Assembly (NCBI RefSeq): GCF_000982415.1
Contig: NZ_LANI01000004.1
Span: 1 to 64,000 of the forward strand
Length of the DNA stretch: 64,000 nt
Direction: 5' to 3'
Source: Kiloniella litopenaei
Lineage (GTDB): Bacteria > Pseudomonadota > Alphaproteobacteria > Kiloniellales > Kiloniellaceae
Part shown: positions 24,552-34,602 of the stretch, piece after piece
How positions within the stretch are numbered: the stretch's first letter is position 1
Layout of the letters: each line of letters starts with the position of its first letter
Program-made: the position numbers and the translations under genes
Notes under the pieces: model-generated
Seen by the model: only the letters and a program-made list of their open reading frames with translations
The model's database searches: none
Told to the model about the DNA's origin: nothing

Positions 24552-26581
24552 GTAACAAAGAAAAAAAGCCTGATCTAAGTGTTGTTGGTAATGCACACGT
24601 AATTGCCGGTAATGATATTGCCTGGAATGCAAAAGCCTCTGACCAAGTTGACGTTGAAGTCTATGACACGCTCCCAAAAATTCTTGCGTACAATGCTGCT
24701 CATTTTCCAGATGATGTTGCGCAACGTGAAAAGGAATTCGGAATCTGGAATCGCTTCACCTGGAAAGATTTCAACGACCACGTCGGACGGATGGCCCTTG
24801 GAATGGCTTCATTAGGGGTTAGCCAAGGTGACACGGTTGTCCTGATTGGTGACAACAGGGTTGAATGGGTTTGGGGCGAAGTCGCTGCACATGCCTGTCG
24901 TGCAATGAGTATGGGTATCTACCGCGATGCATTGGAAGATGAAATTGCCTATCTTACGGACTATACAGAGCCAAAGGTCGTAATTGCCGAAGACGAAGAG
25001 CAGGTAGATAAGTTTCTTAATCTGGAAGACCGGATCCCATCAATCAAACATATCATCTATACTGATCCCCGCGGGATGCGTAAGTATGATGATCCTAGAT
25101 TAATGTCATTGGAAGATCTGGAGAAATTAGGACAAGCATCGCTGGATCAAGACGGTAATGCCTATGATCTTTTGATCAGTGAGACAAATACAGATGACGT
25201 TGCGGTGCTTTGTACAACATCAGGAACGACATCCAATCCCAAGTTATCAATGTGGCCGCACCGGGCGTTTTTGGGGCATGCAGCTTCGTATCTGCGGGCT
25301 GATCCCAAGACCTCGGCAGACGAATACCTTGCTGTTCTTCCCCTAAGCTGGGTGATGGAACAAATGTACTCTGTGGCTTGGAATTTAATCTCTCGCATGA
25401 AAGTCAACTTCCCCGAAGAACAGTCGACTGTGATGGCTGACCTGCGGGAAGTTGGACCCAGTTTCGTACTCTTGGCGCCTCGGGTTTGGGAAACAATTGC
25501 CGCCGACGTCAGGGCGAGAATGATGGATTCCAGCCCCTGGAAACAAAAGATGTATGATTGGGGGGCTAAAAAAGCTTTAGAGGCCTTGGAAAACGGACAG
25601 AAATCCTCTGCTGCTGAATGGTTGTTGATGCGTGCGCTCCGCGATCGTCTCGGATTTAAAAATCTAAAATCCGCGGCGACGGGTGGTGCTGCGATGGGGC
25701 CCGATACTTTTAAATTTTTCCTCTCTATGGGGATTCCCTTGCGTCAACTTTATGGGCAGACAGAGGCACTTGGGGCCCACACAATTCATAAAGCTGATGA
25801 TGTGAACCATGAAACGGTTGGCTCTCCTATGCCTGGTGTCGAATTACGGATCGATAACCCGGATAAAGAAGGTCTTGGTGAGATCGTTGTCAACCACGAC
25901 AATATGATGCGGGGCTATTATAAAAACGAGGCAGCAAGTAAAGAGACTTTTGGGGATGATGGTTGGTTCCTGACGGGGGACGCTGGCTATTTTAACGATG
26001 ACGGACATTTAGTTGTTATCGACCGTATCAAGGATTTGGCAAGCACAACATCCGGTGTGAAGTTTTCGCCGCAATACATTGAAAATAAATTAAAATTCTC
26101 AACTTACGTTGCTGAGGCTGTTATTTTGGGGGCTGATAAACCCTATCTAACTGCGATAATATGTATTCGATATCCTATTGTGTCCAAATGGGCTGAAAAG
26201 CGGCGTCTTCGTTTTACGACCTATACCGATTTGTCTGCGCAACCTGCTGTCTATGAACAGTTGCGGAAGGAAGTGGAGATCGTGAATGCGACTTTGCCAC
26301 CGGCGCAACAGATCAAAAAATTCCTGCTGTTATATAAAGAGCTGGATGCGGATGATGGCGAACTCACGCGGACACGTAAGGTACGACGCGGTGTGATTGC
26401 TGATAAATATGGGGATATCATCGATCGACTTTATTCGGATGATGATCATGTTGATATTGATACCGTTATTCATTTTCAGGATGGATCAAAACAACGCATT
26501 GTTACCACGCTTAATATTGAAAATTTAGGGTCTGATGGTTCAAGTCTTCGACCAGAAAAACAACAGGCTGGGGGACGCTAA
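24548..26581 (+). CDS. long-chain-type acyl-CoA synthetase (AMP-forming) in ABC operon
   Basis: 677 residues of the ANL superfamily, similar in length and order to FadD15-like synthetases. The adenylate P-loop is CTTSGTTSNPKLSMWPHRAF, the A5 region GQTEALGAHT, and the A7/A8 region WFLTGDAGYFNDDGHLVVIDRIKDL. Instead of the usual A10 Lys-containing SGK motif the C-terminus has ELTRTRKVRRGVI, as in many long-chain synthetases. It activates a carboxylic acid to its CoA thioester with ATP. Being embedded between livG and livH, it probably acts on the imported substrate. The N-terminal ~50 residues are charged and less conserved. Confidence 0.85.
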   Translation: MSNKEKKPDLSVVGNAHVIAGNDIAWNAKASDQVDVEVYDTLPKILAYNAAHFPDDVAQREKEFGIWNRFTWKDFNDHVGRMALGMASLGVSQGDTVVLIGDNRVEWVWGEVAAHACRAMSMGIYRDALEDEIAYLTDYTEPKVVIAEDEEQVDKFLNLEDRIPSIKHIIYTDPRGMRKYDDPRLMSLEDLEKLGQASLDQDGNAYDLLISETNTDDVAVLCTTSGTTSNPKLSMWPHRAFLGHAASYLRADPKTSADEYLAVLPLSWVMEQMYSVAWNLISRMKVNFPEEQSTVMADLREVGPSFVLLAPRVWETIAADVRARMMDSSPWKQKMYDWGAKKALEALENGQKSSAAEWLLMRALRDRLGFKNLKSAATGGAAMGPDTFKFFLSMGIPLRQLYGQTEALGAHTIHKADDVNHETVGSPMPGVELRIDNPDKEGLGEIVVNHDNMMRGYYKNEAASKETFGDDGWFLTGDAGYFNDDGHLVVIDRIKDLASTTSGVKFSPQYIENKLKFSTYVAEAVILGADKPYLTAIICIRYPIVSKWAEKRRLRFTTYTDLSAQPAVYEQLRKEVEIVNATLPPAQQIKKFLLLYKELDADDGELTRTRKVRRGVIADKYGDIIDRLYSDDDHVDIDTVIHFQDGSKQRIVTTLNIENLGSDGSSLRPEKQQAGGR

Positions 26582-26582
26582 G

Positions 26583-27476
26583 ATGAACTGGGATCTTTTA
26601 TTCCAACTGATGATAAATGGTATCATTGTTGGGTTGTTATACGGCGTGGTCGCCATGTGTTTTGTGTTGATCTACAAATCGACACAGGTTGTCAACTTTG
26701 CGCAGGGTGAATTTCTTGTTCTTGGGGCTTGGGTCTGCTGGTTTTTTGTCATGAAATGGCAATTGCCCTTTGTCTTGGCCTTTCTGTTTGCCATGGCCTT
26801 TATGACGGTTTTTGGTATTCTGGTACAAATGGTTATTCTGCGCCCTCTGATCGGAGAACCAATTATCTCTGTGATTATGGTAACAATCGGGTTGTCCATA
26901 TTCATGCAGGCGTTAATGAATTGGGTATTTGGTAACTCCGCTGAACGCTTTCCCTCTGTCTTTGGCGATGAAACCATTTCAATTGGCGGGCTCCAGGTCG
27001 AGACGGCTTACCTTATGTCTCTGGTGCTTTCACTCGTCGTGATGGGGCTCTTCTATTACTTCTTCAAATTTTCTCGTTATGGATTAGCCATGCGGGCCAC
27101 TGCCTTTAATCAGCAGGTTGCGCAGTCGCTGGGTATTTCCGTTAAACAGGTTTTTGCGATGGCCTGGGCTATCTCTGCATTGGTGTCTTGTATCGCCGGT
27201 GTGGTTCTGGGGCTTGTAAATGCGGTTTCAAACTCGCTGGCGATTATTGGAATTAAAGTTTTCCCAGCTGTGATTGTTGGTGGACTTGATTCCATCGTTG
27301 GCGCCGTTATTGGCGGTGTCATTATCGGGATTCTAGAAAACCTTGCAGAATTCTTTGATGGTCAGTTCTTCCACATCGGCAATATGTATACCGTTGCGCC
27401 GTTTTATGTGCTGATCATTATTTTGATGATTAGGCCCTATGGCCTTTTCGGTACCAAAGATATTGAACGCATCTAA
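26583..27476 (+). CDS. livH: branched-chain-type ABC transporter permease (LivH-like)
   Basis: 297 residues and about eight transmembrane helices. LivH-family features are MINGIIVGLLYGVVAMCFVL at the N-terminus, VNFAQGEFLVLGAW, and the cytoplasmic MRATAFNQQVAQSLGIS loop that docks on the ATPase. The start at ATG 26583 follows a GGGGGA Shine-Dalgarno and comes one base after the synthetase stop codon. It forms the pore with the LivM-like protein encoded next. Confidence 0.9.
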   Translation: MNWDLLFQLMINGIIVGLLYGVVAMCFVLIYKSTQVVNFAQGEFLVLGAWVCWFFVMKWQLPFVLAFLFAMAFMTVFGILVQMVILRPLIGEPIISVIMVTIGLSIFMQALMNWVFGNSAERFPSVFGDETISIGGLQVETAYLMSLVLSLVVMGLFYYFFKFSRYGLAMRATAFNQQVAQSLGISVKQVFAMAWAISALVSCIAGVVLGLVNAVSNSLAIIGIKVFPAVIVGGLDSIVGAVIGGVIIGILENLAEFFDGQFFHIGNMYTVAPFYVLIIILMIRPYGLFGTKDIERI

Positions 27477-27495
27477 GAAAGGGAGCGGTTAAGCT

Positions 27496-28560
27496 ATGTC
27501 ACATGTTCCTCATCCGCGCCCTTGCGGTGATTTCAGAACTACATACAGCGACGACACATCATTGTTTCGTACCAAAGTAGAGGGTTATACGATTTACGTT
27601 GGGATCGCTGCCTTGTTGTTTGCGCCTTTGGTGTTGAATGACTTTTATGTCAGTCAGATGATTTTGATTGGTATTTATGCCATCGCAGCCCTTGGTCTTA
27701 ATGTTCTTGTTGGTTTTACTGGACAAATATCCCTTGGCCATTCTGCTTTTTTTGGCTTTGGTGCATTTGCCTCGGCCTGGCTGAATAATACCACTGGAAT
27801 TCCTGTCTTTATTTGTATTCCCCTTGCGGGCTTGATGACCACAGCCATCGGCATGATTTTTGGGATTCCTGCTGCACGTCTTAAGGGACTGTATCTTGCG
27901 ATCGCCACTTTGGCATCACAGTTTATTCTACAGGATTTCTTTGCCCGTGCTGATTGGTTCTCTGGCGGAGCTTATGGATCATCTGCCGAAGTGGTGAACT
28001 TCCTAGGTATCGATCTGGATACTGACCAGAAATATTTTTATCTGGTTCTTTTCTGGGTTGTTGTGTCTTTTCTCGCCGTGAGCAACCTTCGTCGTTCCAG
28101 AGATGGACGGGCGTTGGTTGCTGTTCGTGATCACTATCTATCCGCTGAAATCATGGGTATCAATCTAACCCGTTACCGGATTATGTCCTTTGGTGTTTCA
28201 AGTTTCTTTGCCGGTCTAGGTGGGGCTCTTTACGCACACTATCTGCAATATGTTTCTGTCGAAGGTTTCACGATCTTGCTGTCCATTCAATTCCTGGCCA
28301 TGATCATTATCGGTGGATTGGGATCTGTTTCAGGCTCATTGCTCGGGGCAATTTTCATTCTGTTGCTGCCACAGTTTATGGAAGAGGTTGCCAGTAGTGC
28401 GGCGGTGGTTTTTGAGGGCATTGAACAAAGTAAAGCCTATATCAAGGAAATGTCTGTTGGCGCGGTAATCATTCTGTTCCTGATTTTTGAGCCAGAAGGA
28501 CTTATTCATCGCTGGCGTTTAATTCGTGCCAGTTGGAAGCTTTATCCATTCTCTCACTAA
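27496..28560 (+). CDS. livM: branched-chain-type ABC transporter permease (LivM-like)
   Basis: 354 residues with a polar N-terminus of ~35 residues and about nine transmembrane helices. LivM signatures are LGLNVLVGFTGQISLGHSAF and the cytoplasmic docking loop DGRALVAVRDHYLSAEIMGI. It follows livH by 19 bp and overlaps no gene. The extended N-terminus (HVPHPRPCGDFRTTY) occurs in LivM homologues of similar alphaproteobacterial clusters. Confidence 0.9.
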   Translation: MSHVPHPRPCGDFRTTYSDDTSLFRTKVEGYTIYVGIAALLFAPLVLNDFYVSQMILIGIYAIAALGLNVLVGFTGQISLGHSAFFGFGAFASAWLNNTTGIPVFICIPLAGLMTTAIGMIFGIPAARLKGLYLAIATLASQFILQDFFARADWFSGGAYGSSAEVVNFLGIDLDTDQKYFYLVLFWVVVSFLAVSNLRRSRDGRALVAVRDHYLSAEIMGINLTRYRIMSFGVSSFFAGLGGALYAHYLQYVSVEGFTILLSIQFLAMIIIGGLGSVSGSLLGAIFILLLPQFMEEVASSAAVVFEGIEQSKAYIKEMSVGAVIILFLIFEPEGLIHRWRLIRASWKLYPFSH

Positions 28561-28630
28561 GAGAGAGGCATTCATTCCGCGGCGGCCGGGGTGGAAATAT
28601 AAGAATGATGCCGCCAAAAGGGAGGAAGAC

Positions 28631-29857
28631 ATGAAGCAGCGTATTCTCGCCGCAACACTTGCCCTGGCGGCAGCTAGTAGCCCAGCCATGGCAGAAGATT
28701 CAGTATTCGTTGGTCACCTTGTTGATTACACAGGTCCAACATCGTTTGTGAGTAAGTTCTATGGTCCGGGTGTACGTGATGCCGTGGATTACATCAATTC
28801 GACTGGGGGAATTGATGGAACTAAAATCGAAATGGAAACCATTGATTACGCTTATAAAGTTCCGCAAGCAATTGCGAACTATAAAAAGTGGAAATCAAAA
28901 GGTATGATCGCACTACAAGGTTGGGGTACAGGTGATACCGAGGCTCTAATCTCTTTTGTTGCAAAAGATCAGGTTCCAGTTTGGTCAGCATCATATTCCG
29001 GGCACTTGACTGACCCAACAGGAAAGAACCCAAAGACCAAAAAGCCTGCGCCATATAACTTCTTTTATGGTCCATCCTATACGGACGCATGTCGTGCGTT
29101 GGTCCAGTGGGCAGCTGGTGATGCAAAGGAAAAAGGCATTGCCAATCCGAAGTTTGTACACACAGGCGATAATCATCCGTATCCAAATGCACCTAAGGAA
29201 GGCTGTGCAGAGTATGCGACTGAGCTTGGGCTAGAGGTTCTGCCCCCGGTTGTTGTTCCGCTTGGTCCTGGTGACTTTAAAGCACAGTGCCTGACTATCA
29301 AAGAGTCCGGTGCGAACTATGCGTACGTTGGAAACCTGGGTGGATCAGTAATTTCACTGCTGAAATCCTGTAATACTGTTGGGGCCGATGTTACCTATAT
29401 GGGTAATGTTTGGGCAGGGGATTATCTCACGATCGAAGCTGCGGAAGCAAAAGACTATGTCTTCCCAACAGCAACACCTTTCTGGGATGCTGCTGCGGAC
29501 GGAATGGCGCTGGTTTACAAAATTGCCCATGATAGTGGTTTCTCAAAAGATGCCAAACCAACGCATCACTACATTCGTGGGGTCTGTTCTGCTTATTACA
29601 TGAAAGAAGCTATGGAATGGGCAAAAGCGAATGGTGGGTTGACTGGTGAAAACATCAAAAAAGGTATGTATGTGAACCAGAACTGGACACCTAAAGGTCT
29701 GGAAGGTGTTTGTCTGCCGTCAAGCTGGTCGCCAGAAGATCACCGTGGAAGTACCGTTGTTTCTATTAACAAAGGATCTTTCGAAGATGGTGCCGTGAAC
29801 ATCGAACGGATTGCGGAAATGACATTACCGCGTCGTGACGATTGGGTTGGTTACTAA
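28631..29857 (+). CDS. livK: periplasmic substrate-binding protein (LivK-like)
   Basis: 408 residues from ATG 28631, preceded by the strong Shine-Dalgarno GGAGGA. A Sec signal peptide ends SSPAMA. The mature protein is a type I periplasmic-binding fold (VGHLVDYTGPTSFVSKFYGP, GTGDTEALI, GPSYTDACRALVQWA). It is longer than E. coli LivK/LivJ (~345 residues) and has extra loops, including the Cys-containing NWTPKGLEGVCLP near the end. This subgroup binds varied ligands (amino acids, aromatic acids, amides), so the substrate cannot be stated. A hairpin just downstream may hold back transcription of the following genes. Confidence 0.87.
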   Translation: MKQRILAATLALAAASSPAMAEDSVFVGHLVDYTGPTSFVSKFYGPGVRDAVDYINSTGGIDGTKIEMETIDYAYKVPQAIANYKKWKSKGMIALQGWGTGDTEALISFVAKDQVPVWSASYSGHLTDPTGKNPKTKKPAPYNFFYGPSYTDACRALVQWAAGDAKEKGIANPKFVHTGDNHPYPNAPKEGCAEYATELGLEVLPPVVVPLGPGDFKAQCLTIKESGANYAYVGNLGGSVISLLKSCNTVGADVTYMGNVWAGDYLTIEAAEAKDYVFPTATPFWDAAADGMALVYKIAHDSGFSKDAKPTHHYIRGVCSAYYMKEAMEWAKANGGLTGENIKKGMYVNQNWTPKGLEGVCLPSSWSPEDHRGSTVVSINKGSFEDGAVNIERIAEMTLPRRDDWVGY

Positions 29858-29867
29858 TCGTGAAGAT

Positions 29868-29897
29868 GGTCAGGTCTTCCTAGAGGTTGACCTGACC
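29868..29897 (+). terminator. intra-operon hairpin after livK
   Basis: GGTCAGGT (29868-29875) pairs with ACCTGACC (29890-29897), followed by CTTTCTCT. It lies 10 bp after the binding-protein gene and 60 bp before livF. Such hairpins commonly stabilise or partially terminate so that binding protein exceeds membrane components. Confidence 0.5.
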
Positions 29898-29958
29898 CTT
29901 TCTCTATAAATCATTATTTTCTGGATTTAAATCCGGCCTTAATCTGGGGATCTCTAAC

Positions 29959-30786
29959 ATGAGTTCTGTATCTCAACTACAAAGCCCAACACAGGATGAA
30001 ATAATTCTGGCTGTCAATAATGTTGAAGTGGTCTTTAATGACGTTATTTTGGTGCTCAGAGGCTTGAACCTGACTGCAGAGCGCGGAAAAATTACTGCGT
30101 TATTGGGGGCAAATGGTGCCGGTAAATCCACTACTCTTAAAGCCATTGCGGGCCTGTTAGGTTCCGAAGATGGTGAGGTAAGCCGTGGTGATATTGTTTA
30201 TAATGGTATGAATATCACCGAAATGTCACCAGAACAGCGGGTTCGAAACGGAACTTTCTTGGTGATGGAGGGACGCGGTATCGTCCAGGATATGACCGTG
30301 ATTGAAAACCTGCGTCTTGGTGCTTTTACTCAACCACAAAAAAATGTCGCAGAAGATATGGAAAAGGTTTTTACCTATTTCCCACGCTTAAAAGAAAGAA
30401 CGGGGCTGGCGGGGTATCTCTCGGGTGGTGAACAACAAATGCTGGCAATTGGTCGGGCACTTATGGCGCGGCCAGATTTGATCATGATGGATGAACCTTC
30501 CATGGGCCTTTCACCGCTGTTGGTGAAAGAGGTTTTTGGCATTATCAAGCGTATGAATGAAGAGCTTGGAATTAGCGTTCTGCTTGTTGAACAGAATGCG
30601 AATATGGCGCTTCGTGCTGCGGATTACGGCTATATCATGGAGAACGGTAAAATTGTTCTTGATGGTACTGCTGAAGAGCTAATGAATAACGAAGACGTCA
30701 AGGAATTCTATCTTGGTGGCGGCGGTAACGAACGTAAATCATTTAAAAATATCAAGTCTTTCAAACGACGTAAGCGTTGGCTTTAA
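29959..30786 (+). CDS. livF: branched-chain-type ABC transporter ATP-binding protein (LivF-like)
   Basis: 275 residues. Walker A GANGAGKSTTLKAI, signature LSGGEQQMLAIGRALM, Walker B LIMMDEPSMGLSPLLV with the LivF-type GLSP. The C-terminal tail is basic (NIKSFKRRKRWL) and longer than usual. It partners LivG under the LivH/LivM pore. It follows the binding-protein gene by ~100 bp and precedes a PaaK-like ligase gene. Confidence 0.9.
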   Translation: MSSVSQLQSPTQDEIILAVNNVEVVFNDVILVLRGLNLTAERGKITALLGANGAGKSTTLKAIAGLLGSEDGEVSRGDIVYNGMNITEMSPEQRVRNGTFLVMEGRGIVQDMTVIENLRLGAFTQPQKNVAEDMEKVFTYFPRLKERTGLAGYLSGGEQQMLAIGRALMARPDLIMMDEPSMGLSPLLVKEVFGIIKRMNEELGISVLLVEQNANMALRAADYGYIMENGKIVLDGTAEELMNNEDVKEFYLGGGGNERKSFKNIKSFKRRKRWL

Positions 30787-30845
30787 CATACTTTGTGTCT
30801 CGCGTATTTTATGAATTTGAACTTTTGTGAATTGGATCGCTTTTT

Positions 30846-32093
30846 ATGACCGATTATTTTGATCATAAGGAAACTCGTAGCCAGGATGAGCGAGAAAATG
30901 ATCAGTTGCTTAGGCTTCAAAAGTGCCTTTCTGAGGCAAAGGAAAAAGCACCTTATTATCGTGAAGCTCTCGTTGATATCGATCCCCAAAAAATTACCTC
31001 TATAAAGGATCTTGCTGCGCTACCTGTTGTGCGGAAATCTAATTTGATAGAAATGCAAAGCTCTAGCTCTCCTTTTGGCGGACTAGGACAGGTTTCAACA
31101 GGAGAAATGGCACGTTTGTTTCTTTCTCCGGGGCCTATTGTCGAACCTCAGGGTATTGATGGCGACATTTGGCGCGTAGCCCGTGCTTTACACGCGGTAG
31201 GTTTACGAAAAGGCGGTGTTGCTCATAACTGTTTTGCGTACCACTTTACGCCCGCTGGAATTATGTTTGATTTTGCTGCGCGTACTCTTGACTGTGCTGT
31301 TTTTCCCGGTGGTGTTGGCCAGACAGAAAGCCAGGTTCAGGCGATTAATCGCTTTCAGGCTGATACCTATATGGGAACACCTGACTTCTTAAAAATCATA
31401 TTGGAAAAAGCTGATGCTTTGGAAACGCCGATATCATCAATTAAGCGTGCTTTGGTGACTGGTGGGCCTTTGTTCCCAGATCTAAGACGGTACTACGAAG
31501 AACGGGATATCTATGTCAGGCAATGTTATGCGACGGCTGATGTTGGTCTTATCGCTTATGAAAGCGAAAGCCTAGAGGGGATGATCCTTGACGAAGATGT
31601 AATTGTTGAAATTGTACGACCTGGTACAGGTGATCTCGTCGCAGAAGGTGAAGTTGGTGAAGTCATTGTGACGTGTTTTAATCCGAACTATCCACTGATA
31701 CGTTTTGCAACTGGGGACTTGTCGGCATTTCTGCCTGGTCAGAGTTCCTGTGGCAGGACAAATCGCCGAATTAAAGGATGGATGGGGCGCGCCGACCAGA
31801 CAACTAAGGTAAGGGGAATGTTTATTCATCCGGAACAGATCGCCCGAATTGTTGAAAAACATGATGAGGTTATAAAAGCTCGTTTGGAAGTTAGTGAAAA
31901 AGATGGGCGAGATAGTATGGTGTTACTTTGCGAAATCACTGGTAACGGTGATCGTGAAAGTTTGCGCGAAAAGCTAGAAGAAACAGTTCGATCTGAATGT
32001 CGTTTGCGCGGTGAAATCGCTTATAACGAGATTGGAACTTTGCCCAATGATGGCAAAGTCATTGATGACATCAGGCCTATAGCAAACGCCTAA
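30846..32093 (+). CDS. phenylacetate-CoA ligase-like protein with altered P-loop
   Basis: 415 residues of the PaaK branch of the ANL superfamily: N-terminal LRLQKCLSEAKEKAPYYREAL, ITSIKDLAALPVVRKSNLIE, the mid-region RQCYATADVGLIAYE (usual YGxTE motif region) and the C-terminal GWMGRADQTTKVRGMFIHPEQI (PaaK C-domain). The adenylate-binding loop usually reading SSGTTG is here FLSPGPIVEPQGIDG. Thus Ser/Thr-Gly-rich ATP-loop residues are replaced, which may change cofactor use. It is the last gene of the operon; its stop lies five bases from the stop of the converging sensor kinase. Confidence 0.85.
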   Translation: MTDYFDHKETRSQDERENDQLLRLQKCLSEAKEKAPYYREALVDIDPQKITSIKDLAALPVVRKSNLIEMQSSSSPFGGLGQVSTGEMARLFLSPGPIVEPQGIDGDIWRVARALHAVGLRKGGVAHNCFAYHFTPAGIMFDFAARTLDCAVFPGGVGQTESQVQAINRFQADTYMGTPDFLKIILEKADALETPISSIKRALVTGGPLFPDLRRYYEERDIYVRQCYATADVGLIAYESESLEGMILDEDVIVEIVRPGTGDLVAEGEVGEVIVTCFNPNYPLIRFATGDLSAFLPGQSSCGRTNRRIKGWMGRADQTTKVRGMFIHPEQIARIVEKHDEVIKARLEVSEKDGRDSMVLLCEITGNGDRESLREKLEETVRSECRLRGEIAYNEIGTLPNDGKVIDDIRPIANA

Positions 32094-32098
32094 AATTT

Positions 32099-34300
32099 TT
32101 AGGGTAAGATATCATCTAAATCATTCTGGAGTTTTTTCATACTCTCTTCGGTGTCTTTGGTAATCTCTGATGGCTTCCCATTCGGTTTTATGACAGCAGT
32201 GTTTGTGTGTGGTTGATCAATGTGCGATGCGTTTACCCATCTGGAAATTGCGCCTATTAGTGCTCTTTGATCAATGGGTTTTGAAACATAATCATCCATA
32301 CCTGATGCAAGATAGAATTCCCGGTCACCTTTCATGGCATTTGCAGTTAAGGCAATGATCGGAATCTTTGATGTCGGTTCTGGAAGGCTTCGAATACGTT
32401 TTGTTGCAGTTGGCCCGTCCATCTGTGGCATTTGAACATCCATCAGGATGATATCAAACTCTTGTTTCTGGACTGCCATGTAAGCTTCTATGCCATTGTT
32501 CACGATGTGCAATTTGCAATTTAATGACCTAAGCAGTGATTGAATCACCTTTTGATTTATTAAATTGTCTTCGGCGACCAATATCTTGATTGTCTTGCCA
32601 ATATATTCTGGAACCTGATCTCGTGCTCGTTCGGCTTCTTCCTCAGCACGGACTTTCTTTTCGTCTCCTTTTTCAACGAGAATTGTGAACCAAAATGTTG
32701 ATCCCATTCCTTCAACACTTTCAACACCAATTTCCCCCCCCATCAAGTGAGTAAGCTGTTTACAGATCGCGAGCCCCAGGCCTGTTCCGCCATACCTGCG
32801 TGTTGTCGATGAATCAGCCTGTGAAAAAGCTTTGAACAGGTTACTTTGATTTTCTAATGCGATACCTGTCCCTGTATCTTCAATTTCAAAACGGAATTTT
32901 ATTTTATTATCAATAGTTTCGAGTTGCTCAATAATGATAGAAATTTTACCGGATAAAGTGAATTTGATGGCATTGCCAATTAGGTTATAAAGAATTTGTT
33001 TTATTCGGCCTGGATCTCCCTTGATTACATCTGTGTTTGTCGGCGCGTTGAGTACTTGAAAACGGATGTTTTTTGCCCTGGCCCTTGATTCCCAAAGGGC
33101 TTCGGTTGTGCCCAATAATTTTCGCAGTGAGAAATCAATTTTTTCTAACTCAATTTTCTCAGCTTCGATTTTTGATAAATCGAGAATATCGTTAAGAAGA
33201 GAGAGAAGGGATTCGCCTGATTCTTTAATCGTGAAGACACTGTTGTGCTGTTCATTGGTTAAATTGCTACCCAACAGGGAGCTTACCATACCAAGTACCC
33301 CGTTCATTGGGGTCCGTATTTCGTGGCTCATGGAAGCAAGAAAGCGTGATTTGGCCAGGTTGGCTGCTTCTGCTTGCTGTTTTGCGTTTTCTAGTTCTGC
33401 TGTACGTTCTTTTACCCTGGCTTCCAAGTTTTCTTTGGCTTTGTTGAGGGATTTGGTCGTTTTGAAAAGGGTAAGAAAAGCTATTGCGACCCCAAGTGCT
33501 AGAATACAGGTGCCCGCAAGCATGATGCGTGTATTGTTTTCTGCTTCTTGATAATAGATCTTGAATTGGTTGTTTTGCGTTTCAATCAGAACATTTAGAA
33601 TTGCAAGATTTTTTGAATCCGTCAGATCCTTTGTTAGAACGGATAGTTCTCTATCAAGTGTGATCAGTTGCTCTGCATAATTAATAATAGTTGTCAGTTC
33701 ATTGTTTTCGACATTGTCAAAGTCTTGGGAAAGTTCTTTGAGTCTATCAACCAGTTGAGATAACCCGATCCTTATTTCTGCAGGGTTATATGCTCTGTTG
33801 TTATTTACGAGTGCTATAAGGTTAATCAGATTGGTAAGAATAAGTTGCGTAGCTTCGTTGCTGTGATGATTTTCTGAAAAGGTAATCAATGCTTGAGGGA
33901 AAAAAATCTCAGTATCTTTGTAAAGTGCATTCTGATTTTTAAATATCTTAATGACTTTTTTTCGTTGAATGTGATTTCGTTTATATGATCTAAAAAGTGT
34001 TTGAAATTCAGAACTGCTTAGTTTTTGTGAATTCAGGTTATTTTCCAGAGTGTTAAGTATCTGATCTATGGTTTGATCGGCTTTATCATATGCTTCGTAG
34101 TTTATTGTTGTCCCTAAGCGGTGTTTTAGAACTTCTTTATTGATATGGGTTTCATTTGTTTTTAGTTCTTGCAGCATCAGACTCAATTGCTGCATCTGAA
34201 AGGGATGTGTGCGTCGAGTTTCTATGTAGGTGAAGATGATGACGGCGCATAGGCATAAGACAAAGAGTGCCAGAACGCTTTTGACTATTGCTCTGCCCAT
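32099..34300 (-). CDS. hybrid sensor histidine kinase/response regulator
   Basis: 733 residues. A transmembrane helix (~6-28) and a second one (~258-282) bracket a helical periplasmic domain of ~230 residues. A coiled linker (~285-320) leads to the HisKA domain with the phosphorylated His in [18 protein letters not shown]. The ATPase domain shows GNAIKFT, DTGTGI and [10 protein letters not shown] receiver domain at ~570-690 has EDN, the phospho-Asp in LMDVQMP and the ALTANAM Thr region. No HPt domain is visible, so a separate phosphotransfer protein is needed. The ligand is unknown. It stands alone, convergent with the liv operon. Confidence 0.92.
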   Translation of the reverse strand: MGRAIVKSVLALFVLCLCAVIIFTYIETRRTHPFQMQQLSLMLQELKTNETHINKEVLKHRLGTTINYEAYDKADQTIDQILNTLENNLNSQKLSSSEFQTLFRSYKRNHIQRKKVIKIFKNQNALYKDTEIFFPQALITFSENHHSNEATQLILTNLINLIALVNNNRAYNPAEIRIGLSQLVDRLKELSQDFDNVENNELTTIINYAEQLITLDRELSVLTKDLTDSKNLAILNVLIETQNNQFKIYYQEAENNTRIMLAGTCILALGVAIAFLTLFKTTKSLNKAKENLEARVKERTAELENAKQQAEAANLAKSRFLASMSHEIRTPMNGVLGMVSSLLGSNLTNEQHNSVFTIKESGESLLSLLNDILDLSKIEAEKIELEKIDFSLRKLLGTTEALWESRARAKNIRFQVLNAPTNTDVIKGDPGRIKQILYNLIGNAIKFTLSGKISIIIEQLETIDNKIKFRFEIEDTGTGIALENQSNLFKAFSQADSSTTRRYGGTGLGLAICKQLTHLMGGEIGVESVEGMGSTFWFTILVEKGDEKKVRAEEEAERARDQVPEYIGKTIKILVAEDNLINQKVIQSLLRSLNCKLHIVNNGIEAYMAVQKQEFDIILMDVQMPQMDGPTATKRIRSLPEPTSKIPIIALTANAMKGDREFYLASGMDDYVSKPIDQRALIGAISRWVNASHIDQPHTNTAVIKPNGKPSEITKDTEESMKKLQNDLDDILP

Positions 34301-34525
34301 TTGTACCCCCGATATTCAAAGCGGAAGGCTTCATTCTTGACCATGATTTTCACTGTTTTACTGAAAGCATGGTTTTCTTTGGTTTTTAGACAGCTAGCCA
34401 TTTTAACTCATGATGTAGTCATTAGGGCGCGATACTATCTATGGTCGTGTATAAGGTTTAATTATTCGTAAAACGTTTAAGAGTCGCTTGAAACAATTTG
34501 TGGGGTATCATGACGCAGAACATAA
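34301..34525. other. intergenic region upstream of the sensor kinase
   Basis: About 225 bp between the kinase start and the leucine-operon terminator. AT-rich, no plausible gene, no clear operator; it must hold the kinase promoter. Confidence 0.4.
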
Positions 34526-34571
34526 AATCCCGGTGCTATCCATCCAAACTGGGTAATGTTGCACCGGGATT
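34526..34571 (-). terminator. terminator of the leucine degradation operon
   Basis: AATCCCGGTGC (34526-34536) pairs perfectly with GCACCGGGATT (34561-34571). It lies 32 bp beyond the thiolase stop codon on the minus strand, with a TTTTATG tail in that orientation. Confidence 0.65.
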
Positions 34572-34602
34572 ATGATTAATTTACATAGATTTGTTCAGTT
34601 TT

